Below, in pieces: positions 7,359 through 15,170 of a stretch of 17,836 bases of DNA. The notes under the pieces were generated by a model, which searched no databases, was not told where the DNA came from, and saw nothing but the letters and a program-made list of their open reading frames with translations. The stretch is from JAWXVD01 sp044425705 (GTDB lineage Bacteria; Bacillota; Clostridia; Lachnospirales; Lachnospiraceae). The number at the start of each line of letters is the position of its first letter. Within the stretch, counting starts at the first letter, position 1. Location of the stretch: positions 1 to 17,836 of the forward strand of contig JAWXVD010000070.1 of NCBI GenBank assembly GCA_044425705.1. The letters run 5' to 3'. A program made the position numbers and the translations under genes.

Positions 7359-8561
7359 GTGAAAGTCTTAATGGTAAACAAATTTTTACATCACAATGGT
7401 GGTTCAGAAACGTATATTTTTGAATTAGGTAAGAAATTACAAGAAGAAGGCCATTTAGTAGAATATTTTGGTATGGATGATGAAAAAAGAGTAGTAGGGA
7501 ATAGTATTGACTGTTATACAAATAGTATGAATTTTCATACCAATAAGATCAAAAAACTTTTGTATCCCTTTAAAATCATTTATTCTACAGAAGCAAAAAT
7601 GAAAATGGAAAAAGTGTTAAATCATTTTCAACCAGACATTGTACATTTAAATAACTTTAATTTTCAATTAACGCCATCCATTATCTATGCAGTTCAAAAA
7701 TATAAAAAAACAAATCATCCTAATGTTAAGCTTGTGTTTACAGCACATGATTATCAACTAGTCTGTCCTAATCATATGATGAAAAACGGAATGACGGGAG
7801 AAAATTGTGAATTGTGTGTGGGTGGTAAGTATGGAGCATGCATTAAAAATAAATGTATCCATAATTCTACGAGCAAAAGTATATTAGGTGCGGTAGAGGG
7901 ACTTTTATATAAATATTTAAAGACATACCGCTTTATTGATCTCATTATTTGTCCCAGTGAATTTTTACAGGAGAAATTAAATAAAAATCCACTGCTTAAA
8001 AATAAAACCATTGCTCTTCATAATTTTGTAGAAAAGAATCAAGCAGTTGCAACCGAAAAAAAAGACTATATTTTATATTTTGGAAGATTTTCAGAAGAAA
8101 AAGGTGTGAAAACATTAGCAGCTGTTTGTAAACAGTTGCCTCATATTCAGTTTATCTTTGCTGGAGGGGGTCCATTAAAAGATACCATAGATGCAGTGGA
8201 GAATATTCATAATGTTGGATTCATTATCAAAGATGAACTAGAGACTTTGATTAAAGAAGCAAAATTCAGCATATATCCCTCGGAATGGTATGAGAACTGT
8301 CCGTTTTCTGTCATGGAATCTCAAATATATGGAACACCTGTCTTAGGAGCTGATATAGGAGGCATTCCAGAAATTATAGAAGTAGGTAAAACAGGGATTT
8401 TATTTGAAGCAGGTAATGAAGAAGACTTGAAAGCAAAAATAGAATTATTATGGAAAGATTCACAATTTCTTGCAGAACTGACAAAAGGCTGTGAGAGTAT
8501 AGAATTTGACAATCTAGAAGAATATTGCAATAAGTTAATCCATTTATATCAAACCACATAA
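7359..8561 (+). CDS. GT4 family glycosyltransferase with internal cysteine cluster
   Basis: A 400-residue GT-B retaining glycosyltransferase, presumably acting on the lipid-linked intermediate at the membrane. The N-terminal domain begins MKVLMVNKFLHHNGGSE, with the glycine-containing acceptor loop. The donor domain has FGRFSEEKGV at 241-250, AGGGPLKD at 268-275 and the EX7E pair E312/E320, followed by IYGTPVLGADIGGIPE. An insertion after TAHDYQLVCPN carries five cysteines (C136, C150, C153, C161, C166), a pattern seen in a GT4 subgroup and possibly metal-binding or disulfide-forming. The start is GTG, only 2 nt after the preceding stop, with AGAGGT 8 nt upstream. A 62-nt gap follows before the radical SAM gene. 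The family is clear; the sugar is unknown. Confidence 0.9.
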   Translation: MKVLMVNKFLHHNGGSETYIFELGKKLQEEGHLVEYFGMDDEKRVVGNSIDCYTNSMNFHTNKIKKLLYPFKIIYSTEAKMKMEKVLNHFQPDIVHLNNFNFQLTPSIIYAVQKYKKTNHPNVKLVFTAHDYQLVCPNHMMKNGMTGENCELCVGGKYGACIKNKCIHNSTSKSILGAVEGLLYKYLKTYRFIDLIICPSEFLQEKLNKNPLLKNKTIALHNFVEKNQAVATEKKDYILYFGRFSEEKGVKTLAAVCKQLPHIQFIFAGGGPLKDTIDAVENIHNVGFIIKDELETLIKEAKFSIYPSEWYENCPFSVMESQIYGTPVLGADIGGIPEIIEVGKTGILFEAGNEEDLKAKIELLWKDSQFLAELTKGCESIEFDNLEEYCNKLIHLYQTT

Positions 8562-8623
8562 CAGGTAGTTGCTCGATGGCTTGATAGAGTGTTATGGATA
8601 AATTACTAGACTAAGAGAAAGTG

Positions 8624-9640
8624 ATGGTTATAAAAATGGCAAAAAGAAGTTTATATGGAACAGTAATAGTTACTTATCGTTGTAATGCAAGATGTAATAT
8701 GTGTGACTGTTTTAAGGATCCCACAAAACCAAGCGAAGAAATTACGTTAGAAGAAATAAAAAAATTGCCAGAAATGGCTTTTACGAATATTACAGGAGGG
8801 GAACCTTTTGTAAGACAGGATATACCAGATATTGTAAGAGAATTATATAAAAAATCAGATCGAATTGTAATTTCTACAAATGGATATTTCACAGACCGAA
8901 TTATCGCCTTATGTAAAGAATTCCCTAAAGTTGGAATTCGTATCAGCATTGAAGGATTACAAGCTACCAATGATGCCATTAGAGGAATTCCAGATGGATT
9001 CAACAGAGGATATGAAACATTAAAAACTTTAGTGGAAATGAATCATCCTGATGTTGGATTCGGCATGACAGTACAAGATATGAACTGTGAAGATTTGGTG
9101 CCTCTGTACAAGATATCAGATGAATTGGGCATGGAGTTTGCTACTGCAACTCTTCATAATTCATTTTATTTTAGGAAAACAGATAATAAAATAGACGATA
9201 AATTACACGTAGCCCAAAATTTTGAAAAGTTAATCAATGAATTATTGAAAAGTAAGTCACCTAAAAAATGGTTCCGTGCATATTTTAATCATGGATTAAT
9301 CAATTATATTTATGGAAATAAAAGATTGTTACCATGTGAGATGTCTAGTAATGCATTTTTTATTGATCCATTTTGTGATGTGATTCCATGTAACGGCATG
9401 GCAAGCAAAGCAGTTATGGGGAATTTACGAGAAGATGACTGGGAAACGTTATGGCATTCACAGAAAGCACAGCAAGTAAGAGAATGTACAAAAAAATGTG
9501 ATAGAAATTGTTGGATGATCGGTAGTGCATCACCAGCAATGCATAAATATATTTGGGTACCAGGATGGTGGGTAATTAAACATAAATTCTTAAAAGGTGG
9601 CAAATATAAATTAGAAGAAAATAAGTTTATTGAAATGTAA
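8624..9640 (+). CDS. Radical SAM protein with SPASM-like C-terminal cysteines
   Basis: A 338-residue radical S-adenosylmethionine enzyme. YRCNARCNMC gives the CX3CX2C motif (C20, C24, C27) that binds the catalytic 4Fe-4S cluster, and ITGGEPF at 56-62 is the SAM-binding GGE motif. ISTNG (83-87) and IRISIEG (105-111) are further barrel strands. The C-terminal part has C238, C251, C256 and then CTKKCDRNC (C288, C292, C296), which resembles a SPASM or twitch domain holding an auxiliary Fe-S cluster. It ends with a Trp-rich tail (WVPGWWVIKHK) that may touch the membrane. SPASM enzymes usually modify peptides, but related proteins occur in sugar-modification clusters. No precursor peptide is visible here, so a modification of the glycan or lipid-linked sugar is the contextual guess. 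The start is uncertain: GTG 8621, ATG 8624 and ATG 8636 are in frame and the ribosome binding site is weak. A 21-nt tandem duplication covers the stop codon. Confidence 0.85.
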   Translation: MVIKMAKRSLYGTVIVTYRCNARCNMCDCFKDPTKPSEEITLEEIKKLPEMAFTNITGGEPFVRQDIPDIVRELYKKSDRIVISTNGYFTDRIIALCKEFPKVGIRISIEGLQATNDAIRGIPDGFNRGYETLKTLVEMNHPDVGFGMTVQDMNCEDLVPLYKISDELGMEFATATLHNSFYFRKTDNKIDDKLHVAQNFEKLINELLKSKSPKKWFRAYFNHGLINYIYGNKRLLPCEMSSNAFFIDPFCDVIPCNGMASKAVMGNLREDDWETLWHSQKAQQVRECTKKCDRNCWMIGSASPAMHKYIWVPGWWVIKHKFLKGGKYKLEENKFIEM

Positions 9641-9666
9641 AACAAATTTATTGAGATGTAAATCAA
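9625..9666 (+). repeat. 21-nt imperfect tandem duplication across the radical SAM stop codon
   Basis: The units 9625-9645 and 9646-9666 match at 18 of 21 positions (shared core TTTATTGA-ATGTAAA). In the reading frame each encodes KFIEM followed by TAA, so the gene end is repeated as a second, untranslated end. Simple replication slippage is the likely cause. Confidence 0.75.
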
Positions 9667-9676
9667 ATATAGTGAT

Positions 9677-9683
9677 AGAGGTG
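9677..9683 (+). promoter_or_regulatory. Ribosome binding site favouring a TTG start at 9688
   Basis: AGAGGTG lies 4 nt before TTG 9688 (6 nt when counted from the GAGG core), but only 1 nt before GTG 9685 and 16 nt before ATG 9700. TTG 9688 gives MKILMFVNWN, a normal GT-B N-terminus. Confidence 0.6.
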
Positions 9684-9687
9684 CGTG

Positions 9688-10749
9688 TTGAAAATATTAA
9701 TGTTTGTAAACTGGAATGTTTTATATTGTGAAGAAAGACCATTAGATAAACAGCCTCCAGATTATTATATAAAAGGAGAGGATTATTGGTTTTTTAGATA
9801 TTTTAAGGATAAACCAGAGGTTGATGTAATAGATACACATTCATTTCCATGGTTAGAAAAAATAGAAAAAAATAAAATCCGCTTCTATATATGGCAAACA
9901 TTAAAGATATTACCTAGGTTGTGGAAGTATGACCTCATTATATCTCACGGAATGCAAAGTGGCATTGTGCTTAGTTTGTTTCGAAGAGTATTTCCAAAAT
10001 CGCCAAAACACATCGTGTTTGATATTGGATCTTTTAATAGTGCAGCGGAAACTGGATTTGCACTAAAGCTTATGCAATTTGCTAGCAAATCTATCAATGG
10101 CGTTATTTACCATACAAGTAATCAGATGGAGTATTATAAAGAATTTTTTCCATGGATTGTAGAAAAGTCTCAGTTCATGTTGTTTGGTACAGATAAAGAA
10201 TTTTTTAATAGTATTGAGGAAAAATATTTCGTAAATAGAAAAGATTATATTGTCTGCATTGGCTATAACAAAAGAGATTGGGATACTTTATGTAAAGCTT
10301 ATGCAAGTTTGGATACACAAGTGACATTACGGTTGATTGGAAATAAAGACTATCAATGTGAAAATGCTAATATTGAAGTGATTCCAAGTATGAGCATTCA
10401 TGCCTTAATGAAAGAAATCCAAGGTGCGTTATTTTGTGTACTACCATTGCAGAATTTTAACTATTCATTTGGACAAATGACTTTGTTACAACAAATGGCA
10501 ATGGGAAAAGCAGTGATTGTGGCGAAAGTACATAGCATGGTAGACTATGTGAAAGACAAAGAAAATGTTCTTTTATACGAGGCGGAAAATGTAAGCCACT
10601 TGTATGAAAAAATGAAAATGTTGTTAGAAGATAAGAATATGTGTGTCAAATTAGGTTCACAGGCCAAAGAATATATTCAAAATGAAAATAATGAAGAGAT
10701 TATGGCTGGGTTAATTGAAGCTTATTTGGAGAAGGTTGGACAAGAATGA
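9688..10749 (+). CDS. GT-B fold glycosyltransferase (GT4-like, RDWD type)
   Basis: A 353-residue protein with GT-B architecture. The N-terminal Rossmann-like domain includes YDLIISHGMQSGIVLSL at 81-97 and HIVFDIGSF at 108-116. The C-terminal donor domain starts near VCIGYNKRDWDTLCKAY (189-205) and contains VLPLQNFNYSFGQMTLLQQM (251-270), then AMGKAVIVAKV. The position of the usual EX7E motif is degenerate (LLQQ instead of LLEA), as in several divergent GT4-like families. The RDWD motif is shared with the protein at 14122-15147, and the two look like distant paralogues. It probably adds one sugar of the repeat unit. The start is probably TTG 9688. The stop overlaps the next start as ATGA at 10746-10749, so translation is likely coupled. 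Confidence 0.75.
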   Translation: MKILMFVNWNVLYCEERPLDKQPPDYYIKGEDYWFFRYFKDKPEVDVIDTHSFPWLEKIEKNKIRFYIWQTLKILPRLWKYDLIISHGMQSGIVLSLFRRVFPKSPKHIVFDIGSFNSAAETGFALKLMQFASKSINGVIYHTSNQMEYYKEFFPWIVEKSQFMLFGTDKEFFNSIEEKYFVNRKDYIVCIGYNKRDWDTLCKAYASLDTQVTLRLIGNKDYQCENANIEVIPSMSIHALMKEIQGALFCVLPLQNFNYSFGQMTLLQQMAMGKAVIVAKVHSMVDYVKDKENVLLYEAENVSHLYEKMKMLLEDKNMCVKLGSQAKEYIQNENNEEIMAGLIEAYLEKVGQE

Positions 10750-11819
10750 AGGCAAATAGGGAAATAAAAAAGGTTATCTTTGTGATTGTAAATATGTCAG
10801 GTGGAGGAGCAGAACGTGTTATTTCAATTCTGGCGAATCAATTTGTGAAGACTGGAATGGAAGTTGCAATCATGATGACAGCTGGAAGTACAGTATCTTA
10901 TAAACTAGATGAACGAATTGAATTAATATGTGTTGGACAAGTGACAAATGGTAGTATGGGCGAACGAATAAAAAGAGTGAAAAATATGCGCAAATACTTT
11001 AAAAAAAATAAAGAGGCAACCATTATTTCTTTCGGTCCAGGGACGAGCTTTTTTGCCATGCTTGCAGATCTAGGGCTTCCTAATCCTAGAGTGATTTCAG
11101 AGCGCAATGATCCAGCAATTTGTCCATATCCTTTTTTTAGGAATATCATCTATAATATGGCTCATGTACTGGTATTTCAGACAGAAGATGCTAGAGACTG
11201 TTTCCCAAAAAGAATTGCAAAGAAGGGATACATTATTCCGAATCCTATTAAGGAAGAATTGCCAAGTCCATTTGTAGGGGTAAGAAAGAAAAAGATTGTT
11301 GCAGTAGGTAGATTAGAAGAGCAAAAAAATTACCCATTGCTCATCAAGGTATTTGCTACATTTGTAGAAAGATTCCCAGAGTATGAATTACATATTTATG
11401 GAGAAGGATCTTTGAGAGAAAAATTAGAAATGCAAATAAAAGAATCTAATATGGAAAAACAGATCATTCTGAAAGGATTTGTAAAAAGTGTATTAGAAGA
11501 GATTATAGATGCTAGCATGTATGTTTTATCGTCTGATTACGAAGGGATTTCTAATGCGCTGTTGGAAGCCATGGCCATAGGGTTGCCAGTAGTTTCCACA
11601 GATTGTCCTATAGGTGGCTCTAAACTCTGTATTCAACATGGAGAAAATGGACTTCTAGTGCCAGTAGGTGATGGATATCAAATGTTGTTGAAAATGAAAA
11701 AAATTGCAAGTAATCAAACTTTTGCAGATGAAATTTCAAAGAATGCAGCACAAATTAAGGAAAAGTATTCTGAAAAAAATATTTCCGAAATGTGGAAGCA
11801 TGTTATGATGAAAATATAG
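10746..11819 (+). CDS. GT4 family glycosyltransferase (GalNAc/GlcNAc transferase-like)
   Basis: A 357-residue canonical GT4 protein. SGGGAERVISILANQF at 18-33 is the acceptor-side glycine loop with its AERV signature, common in PglH/PglJ-like and related enzymes. GRLEEQKNYPLLIKVF (188-203) starts the donor domain, IYGEGSLREKLE (217-228) follows, and SDYEGISNALLEAMAIGLPVV carries the EX7E pair E266/E274. CPIGGSKLCI and HGENGLLVP complete the donor site. Such enzymes commonly use UDP-HexNAc or UDP-hexose, but this sequence alone does not decide which. Its ATG overlaps the preceding stop by 4 nt (ATGA). A GGAGAAGG stretch about 9 nt upstream serves as ribosome binding site. A 78-nt gap follows. 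Confidence 0.9.
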   Translation: MKANREIKKVIFVIVNMSGGGAERVISILANQFVKTGMEVAIMMTAGSTVSYKLDERIELICVGQVTNGSMGERIKRVKNMRKYFKKNKEATIISFGPGTSFFAMLADLGLPNPRVISERNDPAICPYPFFRNIIYNMAHVLVFQTEDARDCFPKRIAKKGYIIPNPIKEELPSPFVGVRKKKIVAVGRLEEQKNYPLLIKVFATFVERFPEYELHIYGEGSLREKLEMQIKESNMEKQIILKGFVKSVLEEIIDASMYVLSSDYEGISNALLEAMAIGLPVVSTDCPIGGSKLCIQHGENGLLVPVGDGYQMLLKMKKIASNQTFADEISKNAAQIKEKYSEKNISEMWKHVMMKI

Positions 11820-11887
11820 CGATATGAAAGAAAATAGTTACAGGTCACTTGAAAACTGTAATAGAAAATACACTTTGAGAGGGATAT

Positions 11888-11893
11888 GGAGAG
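11888..11893 (+). promoter_or_regulatory. Ribosome binding site that sets the GT2 start
   Basis: GGAGAG lies 4 nt before the ATG at 11898. The in-frame ATG at 11886 has GAGAGGG only 2 nt upstream and would overlap this site. The GT2 consensus N-terminus (KTISIIVPVYN) also fits a start at 11898. Confidence 0.65.
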
Positions 11894-11897
11894 ATCG

Positions 11898-12863
11898 ATG
11901 AAAACAATAAGTATCATTGTACCAGTTTATAATGTAAAAACGTATATTGATAAATGTATTACTTCACTCATGGAACAGACCTATCAGCAACTTGAAATCA
12001 TATTGATTGATGATGGTTCTACAGATGGCAGTGGTGAGATTTGTGATCGATATGCTAAATTAGATACAAGAATACGAGTAGAACATATTCAAAACGGAGG
12101 GCAAAGCAATGCTAGAAATGTTGGACTTTCCCTAGCAAAAGGTGAGTATATCGGCTTTGTTGATAGTGATGACTATGTAGACGCTAATAGATATGAAAAG
12201 GCAATCAAGATTATGGAAGAAGAACAAGCAGATATTGTTGAATGTAATTTTGACGGTCGAAGATTAAAAATGGAAAATGATTGTGTAGGAAATGAAATAA
12301 AAATCATTGACGGAAAAGAGGGGATTAGACAACAATTAGACCCTAATCATCATAACAGTTATCCTACCATATCTGTTTGGACAAAAGTATTTAAAAAGAA
12401 TATTCTAGAGGGATTGACATTTCCAGCAGGTAAAATACATGAGGAATATGGATTTGTTTGTGAAGCGCTATATCGCAGCAAATGTTATGTCTATATGAAT
12501 GAAATTTTATATCACCGTACATTACGTGGAGATAGTACTACTGCTGAAAAGTTTTCTCTTAGAAATTTTGATAAACTTGATGTGATGAAAAGCAGAAGTG
12601 AATTTTTATTTCATCATAAAGAACAAGAATTATATGAAATGTCTAAATCAGCAGAATATAATTTACTCTTAGAATTATTTTATCATAGTAAGAAAGATCA
12701 ACTAAAAGAAAAAGAAAAAGAAATGGTAAATGAAATAAGAAGTCAACGAGGAAATGTTTTAAAAAGTTTGTTGCCTAAGAAAAAGAAGATAGAATACTGT
12801 ATATTCTTTGTTTCAAAAAAATTATATTTTATGTTGAAAGAAGCCAAAGTTGCCAGACTGTGA
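11898..12863 (+). CDS. GT2 family glycosyltransferase
   Basis: A 321-residue GT-A inverting glycosyltransferase. ISIIVPVYN at 4-12, IDDGSTDGSGEICD (37-50) and NGGQSNARNVGLSLAKGEY (66-84) form the nucleotide-sugar site. FVDSDDYV (87-94) supplies the metal-binding DxD-like Asp residues. HEEYGFVCEALY near 181-192 is at the place of the catalytic-base ED motif, here E-E rather than E-D, and YHRTLRGDSTT (205-215) is the following arginine/serine motif typical of capsule GT2 enzymes. The last 80 residues are Lys-rich and end in an amphipathic helix that may bind the membrane. The stop at 12861-12863 lies inside the first copy of a 31-nt direct repeat. Confidence 0.9.
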   Translation: MKTISIIVPVYNVKTYIDKCITSLMEQTYQQLEIILIDDGSTDGSGEICDRYAKLDTRIRVEHIQNGGQSNARNVGLSLAKGEYIGFVDSDDYVDANRYEKAIKIMEEEQADIVECNFDGRRLKMENDCVGNEIKIIDGKEGIRQQLDPNHHNSYPTISVWTKVFKKNILEGLTFPAGKIHEEYGFVCEALYRSKCYVYMNEILYHRTLRGDSTTAEKFSLRNFDKLDVMKSRSEFLFHHKEQELYEMSKSAEYNLLLELFYHSKKDQLKEKEKEMVNEIRSQRGNVLKSLLPKKKKIEYCIFFVSKKLYFMLKEAKVARL

Positions 12864-12875
12864 AAATGTGAGGGT
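12845..12875 (+). repeat. 31-nt direct repeat, copy 1 (covers the GT2 stop codon)
   Basis: Matches 12922-12952 at 28 of 31 positions with an offset of 77 nt. It contains the last GT2 codons, the TGA at 12861-12863 and a GAGGG sequence at 12870-12874. The GAGGG is not followed by an ATG at a useful distance here. Confidence 0.85.
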
Positions 12876-12876
12876 A

Positions 12877-12900
12877 GGTTGAAAAATAAATTTTTCAACC
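12877..12900 (+). repeat. Perfect inverted repeat (hairpin 1)
   Basis: GGTTGAAAAA at 12877-12886 pairs perfectly with TTTTTCAACC at 12891-12900 around a TAAA loop. It lies 4 nt from hairpin 2. The T run is within the stem rather than after it, so it is not a standard intrinsic terminator. Confidence 0.85.
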
Positions 12901-12903
12901 AGC

Positions 12904-12927
12904 AATTTGTCTCTAATGAGACAAATT
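12904..12927 (+). repeat. Perfect inverted repeat (hairpin 2)
   Basis: AATTTGTCTC at 12904-12913 pairs perfectly with GAGACAAATT at 12918-12927 around a TAAT loop. Two more pairs (GC 12902-12903 with GC 12929-12930) form if T12928 is bulged. Its right arm overlaps the start of repeat copy 2. Stem and loop sizes match hairpin 1. Confidence 0.85.
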
Positions 12928-12952
12928 TGCCAAACTGTGAGAATGTGAGGGT
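12922..12952 (+). repeat. 31-nt direct repeat, copy 2 (carries the RBS of the next gene)
   Basis: Second copy of the repeat at 12845-12875. Its GAGGG at 12947-12951 lies 7 nt before ATG 12959 and serves as the ribosome binding site of the next glycosyltransferase. Confidence 0.85.
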
Positions 12953-12958
12953 TATTGA

Positions 12959-14107
12959 ATGAACGTTGTATATGTAGCACCTAGATATCATACAAATCAA
13001 GTGCCGATTATGAAGGGTTGGTTAGAAGATGGGAACCAGGTGACTTTTATCAGTCAATATGGGGCTGGATCTGAGGACTATAAGGTAGTGAAACCGATAT
13101 TTTTTGGTTATTCAAAAATATTTAAAGCTATTTTGTGGTTATATAAAAAAGCCACACAGAAAAAAAATAAATTAACGGCAATTCCTTTCTTGTTTCAAGC
13201 ACAATTTGGGTTTCCTAGTGTGGCAAAAACTATCAAAATTTTAAACAGAACAAATCCAGATGTTATTATTTTACGCGATCGTTCTGTTTACAATGCGGTG
13301 ATTACACAAATTGCAAAGTTCAAAAAAATCACATGTATCTTATATAATCAAACACCTTTCTATGATAAGGTAGAACAACCTAGTGACATTTTTCACAAAG
13401 TAATTCGCAGTTTGACACCTAAGTATAGAATCACTCCAGTAAAAGGTACTCTTGGTGCAGAAACTATGGTGAAGGAAGATTCTTTTTATGTACCATTTGT
13501 CATTGAACCAGTGGGAACAATAGAGGAAAAAGAACATTTCATAAATGATGAAATTAATATTATATGTGTAGGTAAATTCGAAGTTGTAAAGCAGCACCTT
13601 ATGCTTTTAGAAGTATGCAATCGTTTGAGGGATGCTGAAAAGATACATGTCACCTTGGTAGGTGAAGTGACATATGAAAGTCATAAAGTATATTTAAAGA
13701 AAGTAGAAGATTTAATCCAAGAGCTACATATGGAAGATATGGTTACCATCAAGAAAAATCAATCAAGAGAAGAAGTTTTTGAGGCATATAAAAATGCAGA
13801 TATCTTTATTTTACCAAGTAGCACAGATGTAGCCAGTATTTCACAAGTAGAAGCAATGGCATGTTCACTACCTGTTATTTGTAGTGATAGCAATGGTACA
13901 GCATGTTATATAGCACATGGAGAAAATGGCTATGTATTTAAAAATTTAGATGCCGATGATTTGTATTTGCAGTTGGAAAAAATCATTGTGAATAGAGAGA
14001 AAATTCTGCAAATGGGACAAAAAAGTTATGTACTTGTCATAGAAAATCACAGCTTTGAAAATTATAAGGATTCTATCAACCAAATTATTAGTTTGGATCA
14101 GAAGTAA
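12959..14107 (+). CDS. GT4 family glycosyltransferase (divergent)
   Basis: A 382-residue GT-B protein. The N-terminal domain starts MNVVYVAPRYHTNQVPIMKG, and PDVIILRDRSVYN is at 100-112. The donor domain has ICVGKFEVVKQHLMLLEVC (202-220), LVGEVTYESH (233-242) and the stretch IFILPSSTDVASISQVEAMA (282-301), then SLPVICSD and HGENGYVF. The first Glu of the EX7E motif is replaced by Asp (D290 with E298), a tolerated variation in GT4-like enzymes, so it is probably active. The ATG at 12959 is set by GAGGG 7 nt upstream. The gene follows the double-hairpin element and is followed after 14 nt by the next transferase. Sugar specificity is unknown. Confidence 0.85.
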   Translation: MNVVYVAPRYHTNQVPIMKGWLEDGNQVTFISQYGAGSEDYKVVKPIFFGYSKIFKAILWLYKKATQKKNKLTAIPFLFQAQFGFPSVAKTIKILNRTNPDVIILRDRSVYNAVITQIAKFKKITCILYNQTPFYDKVEQPSDIFHKVIRSLTPKYRITPVKGTLGAETMVKEDSFYVPFVIEPVGTIEEKEHFINDEINIICVGKFEVVKQHLMLLEVCNRLRDAEKIHVTLVGEVTYESHKVYLKKVEDLIQELHMEDMVTIKKNQSREEVFEAYKNADIFILPSSTDVASISQVEAMACSLPVICSDSNGTACYIAHGENGYVFKNLDADDLYLQLEKIIVNREKILQMGQKSYVLVIENHSFENYKDSINQIISLDQK

Positions 14108-14121
14108 TACTGGAGGGGATT

Positions 14122-15147
14122 ATGAACAAGAGTAGAATCGTTGTAGTCTACGATGAACCTATTGAAAGTTGCAATAAAAAATGGGTACACGAAGGTTTGG
14201 AAAAGAAGTTTTATCAAGTAGAAGTGATCGGGTTACAACAAAAATTATCCTTTATTGAACAACAAGGGATAAAAGGAAAAATAAGCGCTAGAATCATGAT
14301 TTTAAAACAAGCATTTCAAGTGAAAAAAGTAGTGACACAGGATGACATCGTGTTTTGCTGGAACCAATGGTTTGCCTTGTTTTTTCAATTGGTTACTAGA
14401 GGTAGTTACAAAATGATTTCCTATAATTGGTTGACTCCAAATGAAAGCAAGAAAACAGCTTGGTTATATCGTCATGTTTTAGAAAATAAAAATGCAAGAA
14501 TCATCATCAATAGCAAAGAAAATAGAACAAAGATTTTAAATCAATATGGAGCAAAAGATTTAGATAATATCTTTTATATTCCAGATGTGTATGATAATAA
14601 AGAAACATTCAAAAAACCAAAGTATGATGAGGAAAGATTTTGTTTTATGGGGGGAAGAGCCAATAGAGATTGGGATGTATTTCTTCAGGTAGCAAAGTCT
14701 TTGCCTAATATGAAATTTGTAGGTGTAGCACCGAAAAGTGATTGGGATGTTGCAAGACAAATAACGGATAATGTAGAAATGCATTTTGATATTGATGCAG
14801 CACAATATTATGAATATATGGACAAGTCATTTTTAGCTTTATTCCCATTAAAAGAGAATAGAGTATCGGCACTTATTAATATCGCACAAGCGATACAGAG
14901 AGGGAAACTAGTGTTAGTTTCAGATATTCCATGCACCAAATTATATTTTGCAGAAGAACAAAAAAATCTCTTATTACCATTAGGAGATGTGTCGGCAATG
15001 GTACGGGAGATAGAATGCATTTGCAATCTGTCTGTGGAAGAATATGAGGAAAAAGTGGTAAACCATCAAGAGTATTTGAGAAAGAATTTCAGTCCAGAAA
15101 TGGCAATAGAGAAAATAGAATACTTAATGAACGAAACGTATTCTTGA
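14122..15147 (+). CDS. GT-B fold glycosyltransferase (RDWD type)
   Basis: A 341-residue protein resembling the product of 9688-10749. The N-terminal part (RIVVVYDEPIES) is followed by DDIVFCWNQWFALFFQLV (74-91), analogous to the second Rossmann-domain strand. The donor domain begins FCFMGGRANRDWDVFLQVAK (173-192), continues KFVGVAPKSDWDVARQI (198-214) and has LFPLKENRVSALINIAQAIQ (240-259) in place of the EX7E region. The classical two-Glu motif is not clear. A strong GGAGGGG at 14112-14118 precedes the ATG. Its TGA stop lies 23 nt before the likely start of the next gene. It probably adds one sugar; donor and acceptor cannot be told. Confidence 0.7.
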   Translation: MNKSRIVVVYDEPIESCNKKWVHEGLEKKFYQVEVIGLQQKLSFIEQQGIKGKISARIMILKQAFQVKKVVTQDDIVFCWNQWFALFFQLVTRGSYKMISYNWLTPNESKKTAWLYRHVLENKNARIIINSKENRTKILNQYGAKDLDNIFYIPDVYDNKETFKKPKYDEERFCFMGGRANRDWDVFLQVAKSLPNMKFVGVAPKSDWDVARQITDNVEMHFDIDAAQYYEYMDKSFLALFPLKENRVSALINIAQAIQRGKLVLVSDIPCTKLYFAEEQKNLLLPLGDVSAMVREIECICNLSVEEYEEKVVNHQEYLRKNFSPEMAIEKIEYLMNETYS

Positions 15148-15170
15148 GAGATAGGAGTAAAGAATTAGCT

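Noticed and set aside
11838..11861. Inverted repeat TTACAG / CTGTAA in the gap before the GT2 gene
   Set aside because: Only 6 pairs around a 12-nt loop with no T run, so too weak to call a terminator or regulator.
11824..11901. A 25-codon ATG-started frame in the gap before the GT2 gene, its TGA overlapping the GT2 ATG
   Set aside because: It has no ribosome binding site, and the product has no recognisable features. An open stretch of this length is common by chance. It could couple translation but I cannot support it as a gene.
12877..12927. Intrinsic terminator interpretation of the twin hairpins
   Set aside because: There is no T run after either stem, the stems are AT-rich, and a co-directional gene with its own ribosome binding site follows immediately.
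12845..12952. CRISPR-like interpretation of the direct repeats
   Set aside because: Only two imperfect repeats with a palindromic spacer, and no cas genes. The arrangement fits a palindromic element, not an array.
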